From Acinetobacter colistiniresistens (lineage in GTDB: Bacteria; Pseudomonadota; Gammaproteobacteria; Pseudomonadales; Moraxellaceae), in the NCBI RefSeq assembly GCF_024582815.1, contig NZ_CP102099.1:3596001-3660000 (forward strand): a DNA stretch of 64,000 nucleotides, in the 5' to 3' direction. The notes beneath the pieces are model-generated. The model was given only the letters and a program-made list of their open reading frames with translations, did no database searches and was not told the DNA's origin. The position numbers and the translations under genes were made by a program. Below are positions 28,409-39,186 of the stretch, piece after piece (the stretch's first letter is position 1; every line of letters begins with the position of its first letter).

Positions 28409-29446
28409 ATGGATATTACAGAATTACTCGCCTTTTCAGTTAAAAACGGTGCTTCAGATTTGCACCTTTCAGCGGGTATGCCTCCTATGATTCGTGTGGA
28501 TGGTGAAGTCCGCCGTATCAACTTGCCAGCACTTGAACATAAAGATGTACACCGCTTGGTGTATGACATTATGAATGATAAACAACGTCGTGATTTTGAA
28601 GAAGATCTAGAAACTGACTTTTCATTTGAAGTTCCCAATATCGCCCGTTTCCGTGTCAATGCATTTAACCAGAACCGTGGTGCTGGTGCAGTATTTCGTA
28701 CCATTCCATCGAAAGTTTTAACCATGGAAGATTTGGGTCTGGGTAGCATTTTTAAAGAAATTTGTGACTATCCACGTGGCATTGTACTGGTGACTGGCCC
28801 AACAGGTTCGGGTAAATCAACCACCCTTGCAGCGATGATCGACTATATCAATGAAAACCGTTATGACCATATTCTAACCGTCGAAGACCCGATCGAATTT
28901 GTTCATCAATCAAAGAAGTGTCTGATCAACCAGCGTGAAGTTCATCGTGATACACATGGCTTTAATGCAGCACTGCGTTCAGCGCTGCGTGAAGACCCTG
29001 ATATTATTCTGGTCGGTGAGATGCGTGACTTGGAAACCATCCGCTTGGCGCTCACGGCCGCGGAAACAGGTCACTTGGTGTTTGGGACACTACATACTAC
29101 CTCTGCGGCAAAAACCATTGACCGTGTCATCGACGTATTCCCTGCAGAAGAAAAAGACATGGTTCGTGCCATGCTGTCTGAATCATTGCAAGCCGTAATT
29201 TCTCAAACGCTGTTGAAAAAGAATGGCGGTGGTCGTGTGGCTGCTCATGAAATCATGATCGGGATTCCTGCGATTCGTAACCTTGTACGTGAAAACAAAG
29301 TCGCACAAATGTATTCTGCGATCCAAACAGGTGCCAACTACGGTATGACCACTTTGGATCAAAGCTTGAAAACACTAGTGTCTAAAGGCTTAATTAGCCC
29401 ACAAACTGCTCGTACAGTAGCAAAACAACCCGAATCATTCCTATAA
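28409..29446 (+). CDS. pilT: Type IV pilus retraction ATPase PilT
   Basis: The hexameric motor that pulls pili back for twitching movement and DNA uptake. The 345 residues contain Walker A GPTGSGKSTTL (about 130-140), the Asp box ILTVEDPIEFVHQ, Walker B DPDIILVGEMRDLETI and the His box TGHLVFGTLHT. The PilT-specific C-terminal AIRNLVREN is seen near residue 288. GGGGAA lies eight bases before the ATG. It is 24 bp upstream of pilU in the same operon, and divergent from the yggS-type gene. Confidence 0.96.
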   Translation: MDITELLAFSVKNGASDLHLSAGMPPMIRVDGEVRRINLPALEHKDVHRLVYDIMNDKQRRDFEEDLETDFSFEVPNIARFRVNAFNQNRGAGAVFRTIPSKVLTMEDLGLGSIFKEICDYPRGIVLVTGPTGSGKSTTLAAMIDYINENRYDHILTVEDPIEFVHQSKKCLINQREVHRDTHGFNAALRSALREDPDIILVGEMRDLETIRLALTAAETGHLVFGTLHTTSAAKTIDRVIDVFPAEEKDMVRAMLSESLQAVISQTLLKKNGGGRVAAHEIMIGIPAIRNLVRENKVAQMYSAIQTGANYGMTTLDQSLKTLVSKGLISPQTARTVAKQPESFL

Positions 29447-29470
29447 AAATAAATGGATTAGAGAAATATC

Positions 29471-30589
29471 ATGGATTTTAATGATTTACTCAACTTGATG
29501 ATTCAACAAAATGCATCGGACTTGTTTGTCACCGCAGATGTTGAACCATCAATGAAAATTAACGGACAAATTGTGCCTGTTTCAAAAAGCAAACTTTCAG
29601 GGGAAATTGTGGGTCAATTGGTGCAATCCATTATGACCGATAAACAGCGTAAAGAATTTGCCGAGACACGTGAATGTAACTTCGCGATTATGAATCGTGA
29701 AAAGACGGCACGTTTCCGTGTCAGTGCCTTTCAGCAGCGTGATATGCCAGGTATGGTACTGCGTAAGATCGAAACCCATATTCCAAGCATGGATGATTTG
29801 AAACTGCCTGAAGTGCTGAAAGAACTGGCCATGACCAAACGTGGCATTATCATCTTTGTCGGCGCAACAGGTACTGGTAAGTCGACCTCTTTGGCTTCCA
29901 TGATTGGTTACCGCAATCAAAACTCGAAGGGTCATATCATCACCATTGAAGACCCAATCGAATTTGTGCATCAACATGCAGGCTGTATTGTCACGCAACG
30001 TGAGGTCGGCATTGATACCGATTCATTTGAAATTGCGCTGAAAAATACACTGCGTCAGGCACCGGATGTGATCTTGATTGGTGAGATCCGTTCTCGTGAA
30101 ACCATGGACTATGCCATCGCCTTCGCAGAAACAGGCCACTTGGTCCTCGCCACCCTGCATGCCAACAATGCCAACCAGGCGCTGGATCGTATTATTCACT
30201 TCTTTGAAGCCGATCGTCATAGCCAGCTCTATATGGACCTGTCGCTGAACTTAAAAGCATTGGTTGCACAGCAACTGATTCCAACCCCAGATGGTAATTC
30301 ACGTCGCGCTGCAATTGAGATCTTAATTAATACACCACTTTTGGCTGACTATATCCGTAAGGGCGAAATTCATGAGATTAAAGATCTAATGAAACGTTCT
30401 CGTGAGTTAGGCATGCAAACTTTTGACCAAGCCTTATTCGATCTATATAAGGCAGGTCAGATCACCTATAAAGATGCCTTAAAGCATGCAGACTCTCCAA
30501 ATGATCTACGTCTTACCATCAAACTGTCAGAAGAAGGTGCTGACCAGTTATTAAGTGCAAGCCGTAATATCACCTTCGATGGTCAATAA
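29471..30589 (+). CDS. pilU: PilT-like ATPase PilU
   Basis: A second, PilT-dependent retraction ATPase, 372 residues. Walker A is VGATGTGKSTSLASM (about residues 134-148), followed by HIITIEDPIEFVHQ, the Walker B region APDVILIGEIRSRETM and the His box TGHLVLATLHANNANQALDR. The C terminus runs past the PilT end with the KAGQITYKDALKHADSPNDL helix, as in PilU. An intrinsic terminator closes the operon 17 bases after the stop. Confidence 0.95.
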   Translation: MDFNDLLNLMIQQNASDLFVTADVEPSMKINGQIVPVSKSKLSGEIVGQLVQSIMTDKQRKEFAETRECNFAIMNREKTARFRVSAFQQRDMPGMVLRKIETHIPSMDDLKLPEVLKELAMTKRGIIIFVGATGTGKSTSLASMIGYRNQNSKGHIITIEDPIEFVHQHAGCIVTQREVGIDTDSFEIALKNTLRQAPDVILIGEIRSRETMDYAIAFAETGHLVLATLHANNANQALDRIIHFFEADRHSQLYMDLSLNLKALVAQQLIPTPDGNSRRAAIEILINTPLLADYIRKGEIHEIKDLMKRSRELGMQTFDQALFDLYKAGQITYKDALKHADSPNDLRLTIKLSEEGADQLLSASRNITFDGQ

Positions 30590-30605
30590 TTCAAATTAAC
30601 CCATT

Positions 30606-30642
30606 AAAAAAGGGAAGGTTTTTGTAACCTTCCCTTTTTTAT
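30606..30642. terminator. Terminator of pilTU (usable in both directions)
   Basis: A perfect 15-bp stem AAAAAAGGGAAGGTT / AACCTTCCCTTTTTT with a 5-base loop lies between the converging pilU and fur genes. Confidence 0.9.
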
Positions 30643-30685
30643 TTGTTCACTTTTGGTGAACTTTTCGATTTTAATACAATCGTGC

Positions 30686-31123
30686 TTATTTTTTACGATA
30701 AGCCTCTTGGCATTCGGCATCACTACAGTAACCGTATAGGTTTAAAGAATGTCCAGTTAGGGCAAAGCCATGCTGGTCTGCAACTGAATGTTGCTCTTTC
30801 TCAATAATATCATTTGTAAATTCAACAACTTTATTACAGTTCAAGCATACAAGATGATCATGGTGATCTTCCTGCATGATTTCAAAAACCGAGTGATTGT
30901 TTTCAAAATGGTGACGCTGAATAATACCTGCAGCTTCGAATTGTGTTAACACTCGGTAAACCGTTGCTAAGCCAACATCTTCGCCTTGTTCAAGCAAAGT
31001 TTTATAAATATCTTCAGCACTTAAATGATGTTGTTTTGAATTTTCTAATAATTCCAAAATCTTAATACGAGGAAGGGTAACTTTAAGTCCAGCTTTGCGT
31101 AAGTCTTGATTGGAAATCGGCAT
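30686..31123 (-). CDS. fur: Ferric uptake regulator
   Basis: The iron-dependent repressor of iron-uptake genes, 145 residues. The winged-helix domain covers residues 1-85, with LRKAGLKVTLPRIKILELL at the start and the recognition region VGLATVYRVLTQFEAAGI. The metal-binding half has HHDHLVCLNCNKVVEF (His cluster and CxxC, about 90-105), then a second Cys pair in YGYCSDAEC. It is divergent from bamE, as in many gammaproteobacteria. A partly matching Fur-box-like sequence (GATAAATGATGATGCATTT on the minus strand, 31200-31218) lies in the gap and hints at self-control. Confidence 0.96.
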   Translation of the reverse strand: MPISNQDLRKAGLKVTLPRIKILELLENSKQHHLSAEDIYKTLLEQGEDVGLATVYRVLTQFEAAGIIQRHHFENNHSVFEIMQEDHHDHLVCLNCNKVVEFTNDIIEKEQHSVADQHGFALTGHSLNLYGYCSDAECQEAYRKK

Positions 31124-31199
31124 AAAAAAAGGTCTCTCAACAAATCTTAAGTTGGAATAGGCAATAGAGTTTAGATGCAGTATGATCTATCCTTGAACC

Positions 31200-31218
31200 A
31201 AATGCATCATCATTTATC
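31200..31218. promoter_or_regulatory. Possible weak Fur box between fur and bamE
   Basis: On the minus strand GATAAATGATGATGCATTT matches the GATAATGATAATCATTATC consensus only in part. It lies in the divergent fur/bamE gap, where autoregulation would be expected, but the fit is imperfect. Confidence 0.3.
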
Positions 31219-31234
31219 AGGATAGTGTAGCAAA

Positions 31235-31633
31235 ATGCAAAAAATCATGCTGGCGTTGTTCGTCACTTCAGTACTTAGCGGTTGTTCAGTCTTTGGTGTT
31301 TATAAAGTCGATATTCCACAAGGAACACCATTAACCAAAGCACAAGCTTCTCAAGTACAAGTGGGCATGAGCTTTCAGCAAGTCCGTTTCTTGCTTGGCA
31401 GCCCAACGGTTACAGATCCACTGAATCCACAACGTTGGGACTACATTTACAACTATATCCCAGGCACTTATGCGAAAAAAGCAAAAATACCTGCAGCACA
31501 TGGTCAACATTTAAAAGTTTATTTTGATGCGAATGGTAACGTAGAACGTATAGAAGGCTTAGATACGATTCCAGAATCACAACCTGGTTTACCGGCATCA
31601 AAAGAAGCCATTTTGACTGCGCCACCACTATAA
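31235..31633 (+). CDS. bamE: Outer-membrane assembly lipoprotein BamE
   Basis: A 132-residue lipoprotein of the BAM complex, which folds beta-barrel proteins into the outer membrane. Lipobox VLSGC is at residues 14-18, and the SmpA/OmlA domain follows, with the family segment TKAQASQVQVGMSFQQVRFLLGSPTVTDP and the strand WDYIYNYIPG. The C-terminal VYFDANGNVERIEG is also typical. It stands alone with its own promoter region, divergent from fur. A terminator is shared with the oppositely read rnfH gene. Confidence 0.93.
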   Translation: MQKIMLALFVTSVLSGCSVFGVYKVDIPQGTPLTKAQASQVQVGMSFQQVRFLLGSPTVTDPLNPQRWDYIYNYIPGTYAKKAKIPAAHGQHLKVYFDANGNVERIEGLDTIPESQPGLPASKEAILTAPPL

Positions 31634-31651
31634 CGGCTTTCCCATAAAAAG

Positions 31652-31685
31652 AAACCCCTCATCGAGTCAATCATGAGGGGTTTTA
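31652..31685. terminator. Bidirectional terminator between bamE and rnfH
   Basis: An 11-bp stem AAACCCCTCAT / ATGAGGGGTTT with a 10-base loop, then TTTT, lies between the two converging stops. Confidence 0.85.
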
Positions 31686-31686
31686 T

Positions 31687-32010
31687 TTATGAACTTGATG
31701 GTCTAAAACGATTACCCTTGATAAAACGTCCGACTGGGTTCTTAGCAGCCCGATTACGGCGAATATCTTTCGGATTAATGGTTAAAGCTCGGTAAATCTC
31801 GACTCGATCGCCTGCCTGAAGCACGGTATGGATTTCAATTTTGCTGCCAAACACACCCAAATGTAAAACTTCTGGCAATGTAGTTTGTTCAGCCAGACCA
31901 CTCGATTCAATTGCCTGTTGCGCGGTCATACCTTCACGAAAGGCAACAGCAAGATGAAATTGCTGCTCAGGCGTTGCAAAGGCCACCCAAACTTGTTTTG
32001 TTTGTTCCAT
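31687..32010 (-). CDS. rnfH: RnfH-family ubiquitin-like protein
   Basis: A 107-residue beta-grasp protein of the RnfH/YfjF family, linked in other bacteria to the toxin-antitoxin-like RatAB locus, although its role is not settled. It starts MEQTKQVWVAFATPEQQFHL at 32010, where its ATG overlaps the last base of the previous stop (TAATG). VPFREGMTAQQAIESSGL-type sequence and the ending TINPKDIRRNRA agree with the family. A ratA partner is not in this window; the usual upstream neighbour is replaced by a membrane protein gene. Confidence 0.82.
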   Translation of the reverse strand: MEQTKQVWVAFATPEQQFHLAVAFREGMTAQQAIESSGLAEQTTLPEVLHLGVFGSKIEIHTVLQAGDRVEIYRALTINPKDIRRNRAAKNPVGRFIKGNRFRPSSS

Positions 32011-33092
32011 TAGAGTGTTTGTCCAACCACCGCAACAATTGCGATCAGGATTGAAAGTGGCAGCACTAAACGTACCGCGATACGCCATACGTTGTAGAAC
32101 ATCTCATTACTAAAACCCATGGCTTTACGGAGATGACTAATCTTCATAATCCACCCCGCAAACACGGCGTAAATCAGACAAATTACCAATCCCCATAACA
32201 TCAACAAGCTATTAAAAATTTGTTCAACTTGTGGCGCTGCCCATACAGCAATTGCTGCAAGCAGGATTGCCCATTGCACCACAATCGCAAGCTGGCGTTG
32301 TACTAATTGTTCTTTTGCAAACTGAATCAGTAATGCCGCAGACATAATTGCGGCAAAAATCCATGCCAGAGCAGGAAGTTGTGCCTGAACAGAGAAGAAA
32401 CCAAATGCAATCACTGCAAGTAACTGAGCCACCCAGATCGGTAAAACCGCAGTTGTTGCCGCATTCTGTTGTTTAACCACGGTTAGACTGCTTTGCCAAT
32501 AGATGCCTAAGCCCAAGCCACTTGCGACCAAAGCCAATACCGTTGCATTACCCCACTCTTTAAACTCGACACCCGTCCAGTGCCAAGCCTGTAAATGTGT
32601 TCCCATTACATTGGCAAACACAAATGCAGCCAGTACGCCAATGGTTGTGAGTCCAATTAAAATCTGACGGGGAATGAAAGAAAGTCCAACTGCGACAATG
32701 GCAAAGATTGCGAAAAGCGCCTGATTGGGTAAATTAGGGCTCAGTTGCTGTGTAACGACATGCGTTGCAGTCGTCAACACACTACCTGCAAAAAAAGGTA
32801 CGAATACAACGGCTAACCATCCCACAATCCGCCATCTAGGTGAAGCATCTGCATCACGCGTTAAGCCCGAAAGTGCTTGTAGCGCAGTAGTCTGTGAACG
32901 CTTAGCTAAAGCAATTTCAAGATAACCAATCGGTAATGCCAATAAAATCATGGTTCCCAACCACAGTAACCAAAAATCAAATTGGCGGTCAATCTGGATA
33001 CCCACAGTCGGAGCCAATGTGGTAATCATGACAAATGATAGGCAAAACGCCATCACTGGAGCCAACCAGCGTGACAGAGTTGTGTCCTGCAT
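32010..33092 (-). CDS. Multi-helix membrane transporter-like protein (SNF/NSS-like, uncertain)
   Basis: A 360-residue integral membrane protein with about ten hydrophobic helices. The segment FSNEMFYNVWRIAVRLVLPLSILIAI near the C terminus and the repeated five-helix look resemble sodium-symporter relatives of the neurotransmitter (SNF) family. The N-terminal sodium-binding GNxWRFPYL signature of true members is missing. It is shorter than a normal SNF protein (about 450), so it may be a reduced relative. Its stop overlaps the rnfH start by one base, which implies translational coupling and shared expression. Confidence 0.5.
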   Translation of the reverse strand: MQDTTLSRWLAPVMAFCLSFVMITTLAPTVGIQIDRQFDFWLLWLGTMILLALPIGYLEIALAKRSQTTALQALSGLTRDADASPRWRIVGWLAVVFVPFFAGSVLTTATHVVTQQLSPNLPNQALFAIFAIVAVGLSFIPRQILIGLTTIGVLAAFVFANVMGTHLQAWHWTGVEFKEWGNATVLALVASGLGLGIYWQSSLTVVKQQNAATTAVLPIWVAQLLAVIAFGFFSVQAQLPALAWIFAAIMSAALLIQFAKEQLVQRQLAIVVQWAILLAAIAVWAAPQVEQIFNSLLMLWGLVICLIYAVFAGWIMKISHLRKAMGFSNEMFYNVWRIAVRLVLPLSILIAIVAVVGQTL

Positions 33093-33204
33093 AATGCATT
33101 CCTTGAAAAATCTTTGAACTCATTGCGCTTTATGGAGTTTGCAATGAAATATTCAATCTATTTTGCCTTTCTCACGCCTGAAAATCAAAACAAAAGATAT
33201 CGAA

Positions 33205-33239
33205 AGAAAAAAGCAAATCACCGGTGAAGATGATTTGCT
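33205..33239 (-). terminator. Intrinsic terminator after the bacteriohemerythrin gene
   Basis: On the minus strand a perfect 9-bp stem AGCAAATCA / TGATTTGCT with a 10-base loop is followed by TTTTTTC. It lies about 100 bases beyond the bacteriohemerythrin stop. Confidence 0.75.
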
Positions 33240-33337
33240 GCGCACGAGTTATTATTTTATTCATTAGACCCCCTGTATATCACTCATACCAACCTTATTA
33301 TTTTTCATAACAAGGAGTCTTTTTTATTATCTTATTA

Positions 33338-33793
33338 TTATGAGAAGAAACGAGCGAACCAGTTTTTCCCTTTTTTCTTTTCATTTTCTTTGATGATTCC
33401 AATCATATTTTCTTTCACTGCACCAACATAATCTGCATCATCATGACGGATATGGTTAATCAACCATTTTGAAAGAGCTTCATGCAGTTCACTATCAATT
33501 TCCTGCCCCAGCTCAAAACGTTGGCGATAGGTCTCAATCTTTTTGATAAATAAATCATGCACTCGCTTGTGTGGTACACGATATTTATAGTTTGCTTCTT
33601 CTTGCAAACTTTCTTCAAAGGTAAAATGCGATTGGGTATAATCAATAATATTATCTAAAATACCTTTTAATTTGGCTCGATCATCACCTTCGTTTAATTC
33701 ATCAATTTCATTAATATAATCTAGAATACGACGATGCTGATCATCGATCACCTCTATTCCTGTATTATATTCGACAGACCATTTCATACCCAT
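33338..33793 (-). CDS. Bacteriohemerythrin
   Basis: A 151-residue oxygen-binding di-iron four-helix protein. The iron ligands can be traced: His in IEVIDDQHRRILDYI, HFTFEESL with His and Glu, PHKRVHDLF with two His, and HIRHDDADYV with His and Asp. The start at 33793 is chosen over the TTG at 33805, because GGGG lies about six bases before it. It may store or sense oxygen. The AT-rich gap of about 275 bp upstream probably holds its promoter. Confidence 0.9.
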   Translation of the reverse strand: MGMKWSVEYNTGIEVIDDQHRRILDYINEIDELNEGDDRAKLKGILDNIIDYTQSHFTFEESLQEEANYKYRVPHKRVHDLFIKKIETYRQRFELGQEIDSELHEALSKWLINHIRHDDADYVGAVKENMIGIIKENEKKKGKNWFARFFS

Positions 33794-34069
33794 ATCGAAC
33801 CCCAAACCATATTTGATTTATTGAATAAGAATATAATATCGGCAATGCAATTAAATAAAAACGCAGCATTTTTGTCAGGTTTTAAATATTTTTACACAAA
33901 ACAAATTAAACTATTGTTTTATATTTAATTAAATATTTTAACCAATCAAAACACTCAAGTATTTTTAACCAATAAGAAAAAATATCTATCTAATTTTATT
34001 AAACTAACTACAGAATATGAAGATAAATTTGATATAAAGATATATTTAATATATATATTTATATTATCT

Positions 34070-34918
34070 TTAATACTGGTCTGCTTTGGTTACGCGTTTT
34101 AATGCAGGATTTTGCGCCTCGCGTATTAAGCGCTCTACTTGAGTTAATGCCTGTAAAATGGGTTGACCATGCTGAAATAAAATCATTTCCCCTGCTTGGT
34201 AAGCAGTCCATGCTTCATTATGTGTTAAAGGCTCAGTCGTGATCACAGCAACCCGATCTTCTGGTGTGGTAACTTCACTAAAATCCACTTTAACGTCGAG
34301 ATCAATCAAATGTGCGTGCTGGAATGGATACTCGCGTACAAGCCAATGCAACTTGGTGGTGGCATAACTAAATAAAGCTTTACCATTCGACAAGCAGAAA
34401 TTAAATGTGCCATGTTCCGCAATCTGAGGCGCTATACGCTGTAAAAGTGCAAAAATCTCTTCCAAACTTGGCTCGGTATAGCCAAATGCTTGCACGAATT
34501 GATCAAGTAAATAACAGAATGCAAGTTCACTATCGGTATTGCCTACTGGCTCAAAACGACCACTCAATTCAGGTTTAAAGTCATGCAAATCACCATTATG
34601 GGCAAAAATCCAATGTCTGCCCCAAAGCTCGCGCAAAAAAGGATGTGAGTTTTCAAGGTTAATTTTACCTTGAGTCGCTTTACGGATATGCGCGATGACA
34701 TTACGTGATTTAATTGGATAATTACGAATTAAATCAGCAATAGGTGATTCGACCGCAGATTGATTATCCACAAATAAGCGGCAAGCTTTGTCTTCAAAAA
34801 AAGCAATTCCAAAGCCATCACAATGATCTGAGGTTACCCCTGCCCGTTGTGAAAATCCACGGAAAGAAAAGGTAATATCGGTTGGAGTGGCGCAATTCAT
34901 TCCTAATAGCTGGCACAT
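34070..34918 (-). CDS. Class II glutamine amidotransferase (YafJ-type)
   Basis: A 282-residue glutaminase domain protein. Met is followed by the nucleophile Cys at residue 2 (MCQLLGMN), which needs removal of Met to work. The Ntn-hydrolase strands NVIAHIRKATQGKINLENSHPF and WIFAHNGDLHDF, and GNTDSELAFCYLLDQ further on, match the amidotransferase pocket. There is no fused synthase domain, so the acceptor of the released ammonia is unknown. The gap to the next gene downstream is normal. Confidence 0.88.
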   Translation of the reverse strand: MCQLLGMNCATPTDITFSFRGFSQRAGVTSDHCDGFGIAFFEDKACRLFVDNQSAVESPIADLIRNYPIKSRNVIAHIRKATQGKINLENSHPFLRELWGRHWIFAHNGDLHDFKPELSGRFEPVGNTDSELAFCYLLDQFVQAFGYTEPSLEEIFALLQRIAPQIAEHGTFNFCLSNGKALFSYATTKLHWLVREYPFQHAHLIDLDVKVDFSEVTTPEDRVAVITTEPLTHNEAWTAYQAGEMILFQHGQPILQALTQVERLIREAQNPALKRVTKADQY

Positions 34919-35281
34919 ATCTTTAAACTAGCAAACATCTAAGCCTATTGTGCATGAGGGATAGATATTTTGTAAATCTGAATATGTGCTCAGTATTAGA
35001 TTAACAATGATAAGAGGTTCTGTTGATATTACACAGATGCTTGCGACAGAGGGTATTTTTAGCTGATACGAGGCAGGGCTTGTAAAATTTAGTAACTCTA
35101 AATGAACAAGACATAACGACGTAGCGGCAAAAAATATCCCTGTCCCGTAGGGTTATGGCTAAAACGGCTCTAAACGTCAGTATGAAACTTGATATGAGCC
35201 ATCATAGTAGGTATTTCATGCATTGATTATGTTGTTTTAGCCCATAACGCAATGCATGGTTGAAGTATCAACAAAACCTTA
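34919..35281. other. Non-coding stretch between OlsB-like and amidotransferase genes
   Basis: Holds the MITE-like element (35016-35278) and no gene. The left 100 bases are the upstream region of the amidotransferase gene. Confidence 0.6.
35016..35278. mobile_element. MITE-like non-autonomous element, about 263 bp
   Basis: The left end begins GGTTCTGTTGATATTACA and the right end, read on the other strand, begins GGTTTTGTTGATACTTCA; the two ends match at most positions over about 25 bp. No transposase frame lies between. Inside, GGTTATGGCTAAAAC near 35152 pairs with GTTTTAGCCCATAACGC near 35234 around about 65 bases. The element starts four bases after the OlsB-like gene's stop. A target duplication could not be seen with confidence. 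Family and other copies are unknown. Confidence 0.55.
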
Positions 35282-36058
35282 CTAGCGTTGTACCATTTTG
35301 TTCATTACAAAAGAGGTCGCAATCTTATTCACTTCCAGAAAAACAAAATAATCCAGACATTTAAAATTTTCGTCATAAAACGCTTGTTTGGAAAGTTTAG
35401 ACTGCATGCCCAGATAGGTCTGAAATAATTTTGGCATGCGTTCATCTTGCGGAAAGCTATAATCAGGACGTTCTGGTTCAAAACTGCGTTTTGAACGAAT
35501 ATCAATCGTTTGATGTTCACTCAACTGCTGAATTTGGCGATGGGTATAATAAGCGCGCGCCAAGTTGTCTTCTAAATGAATACTGACACAGCCCATTAAG
35601 TATTTGGCACGCATGGACCAGAGTACTTTAGGAACCAAGTTTAACCAGAGCATGGACAGTGCCTTCCCGGAACGGAATTTGGGATGTACACAAGTTCGTC
35701 CAATTTCGAGAATACTGGGTAAATGAGAAAATTGCGGGATGATTTCAAATTCTTTTGCACTGTAACTTTGCCCAATTTCATAGCCCTGAAACAGTTTAAG
35801 TCGCGTATACGCAACAATTTCACCCGTCCATTTTTCGCGTAAAACTGCATGTTCACAACCGAAATCATAAAGATCCTGATCTAGACCGTCTTCAAAGTGC
35901 ATACCAAATTGGTGACTAAATTGTGTTGCTCTAAAACGTTGTACTTCTTGTAATTCTTTTAAATTATCCACCCATTCAAAACGGAATTGATTTTGAGCTG
36001 GTTTGTGGCGTAAAGGTAAAGTCAATGTCTGGCGATATTGATTTAATTTTTCTAGCAT
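35282..36058 (-). CDS. olsB: GNAT-type acyltransferase, OlsB-like (ornithine lipid synthesis)
   Basis: A 258-residue acyltransferase resembling OlsB, which adds a 3-hydroxyacyl chain to ornithine in aminolipid synthesis. The segment FRATQFSHQFGMHFEDGLDQDLYD, then SILEIGRTCVHPKFRSGKALSMLW (about residues 120-142) and VSIHLEDNLARAYY match the hemolysin/OlsB family. No olsA-type gene is adjacent. A MITE-like element sits immediately downstream. The exact acceptor is inferred from family only. Confidence 0.75.
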   Translation of the reverse strand: MLEKLNQYRQTLTLPLRHKPAQNQFRFEWVDNLKELQEVQRFRATQFSHQFGMHFEDGLDQDLYDFGCEHAVLREKWTGEIVAYTRLKLFQGYEIGQSYSAKEFEIIPQFSHLPSILEIGRTCVHPKFRSGKALSMLWLNLVPKVLWSMRAKYLMGCVSIHLEDNLARAYYTHRQIQQLSEHQTIDIRSKRSFEPERPDYSFPQDERMPKLFQTYLGMQSKLSKQAFYDENFKCLDYFVFLEVNKIATSFVMNKMVQR

Positions 36059-36140
36059 AATGAAAGCTCCTTATGGCTAAATTCACCTTAAATCGCTTAA
36101 ATGACACTAACATGACTAAAACATGAACAGGTCGTGACAA

Positions 36141-36165
36141 AAAAAGACCTGCTAGAGGTCTCTTT
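36141..36165 (-). terminator. Intrinsic terminator after argB
   Basis: On the minus strand AGACCT and AGGTCT form a stem around a 5-base loop, followed by a run of seven T's. It ends the leftward algC-argB transcript. Confidence 0.75.
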
Positions 36166-36183
36166 TAACGCAAATACAATGAA

Positions 36184-38518
<2,335 letters not shown>

Positions 38519-38710
38519 TGCAAGCCCCTATTTTTATAATCTTTTGATCCATATAAAACGCAGAACTATTAAGAAATTAATTCCTCTTTTTCAGAAAAAT
38601 TAAAATAATGAATCAGCTGCTTTGTAATATATATCGGAGCAACAATCAATATGAAAAATGCAACGTTTTTCAGCAAAACATTGCATTTAAAATGATAATG
38701 ACTAAAAAGC

Positions 38711-39163
38711 TTACTGTTTTCCAGTGTGACCAAAACCACCCGCACCACGCTCAGTTGCCACAAATTCATTTACTTGTTCAAACTCAGCCTGAACGACAGG
38801 AACCAATACATATTGTGCTAAACGTTCACCTGGCTCTAAACGGAAGGTATTCCGACCACGGTTCCAGACTGAAACCATCAACTCACCTTGATAATCAGAA
38901 TCAATCAGACCAACCAAGTTACCTAATACAATACCATGTTTATGGCCTAGCCCTGAGCGAGGTAAAATCAAACCCGCAAAATTTGGATCTTCAATATAAA
39001 TCGCCAAGCCAGTTTTTACTAAAACAGTTTCACCGGCAGCAATTTCAATCGCTTCATCTAAACATGCACGCAAATCGAGACCTGCTGAACCCGTCGTTGC
39101 ATAGGAAGGCAAAGCCCACTCTTGACCTAAACGTGCATCTAATACTTTAACTTGGACTTTCAT
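38711..39163 (-). CDS. dut: dUTP pyrophosphatase
   Basis: Hydrolyses dUTP to dUMP, limiting uracil in DNA. The 150-residue trimeric dUTPase has all five motifs: SAGLDLRAC (about residues 26-34), [11 protein letters not shown] (about 67-77), [17 protein letters not shown] (about 84-100), [12 protein letters not shown] (about 107-118) and the C-terminal [11 protein letters not shown]. It begins 23 bases after rep and is part of the rep-dut unit. Confidence 0.96.
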   Translation of the reverse strand: MKVQVKVLDARLGQEWALPSYATTGSAGLDLRACLDEAIEIAAGETVLVKTGLAIYIEDPNFAGLILPRSGLGHKHGIVLGNLVGLIDSDYQGELMVSVWNRGRNTFRLEPGERLAQYVLVPVVQAEFEQVNEFVATERGAGGFGHTGKQ

Positions 39164-39186
39164 TACAACTTCCTACTTACAATCTA

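Noticed and set aside
31200..31218. A strong Fur box
   Set aside because: The match to the consensus is partial; listed only as a weak candidate.
33806..34069. A small gene in the AT-rich gap upstream of bacteriohemerythrin
   Set aside because: The only frame (33734-33928, plus strand) overlaps the gene's antisense and is low-complexity A/T coding; probably a promoter region.
35016..35278. A target-site duplication for the MITE-like element
   Set aside because: Flanks TAAGA and TTACTA do not match; the exact ends may be off by a few bases.
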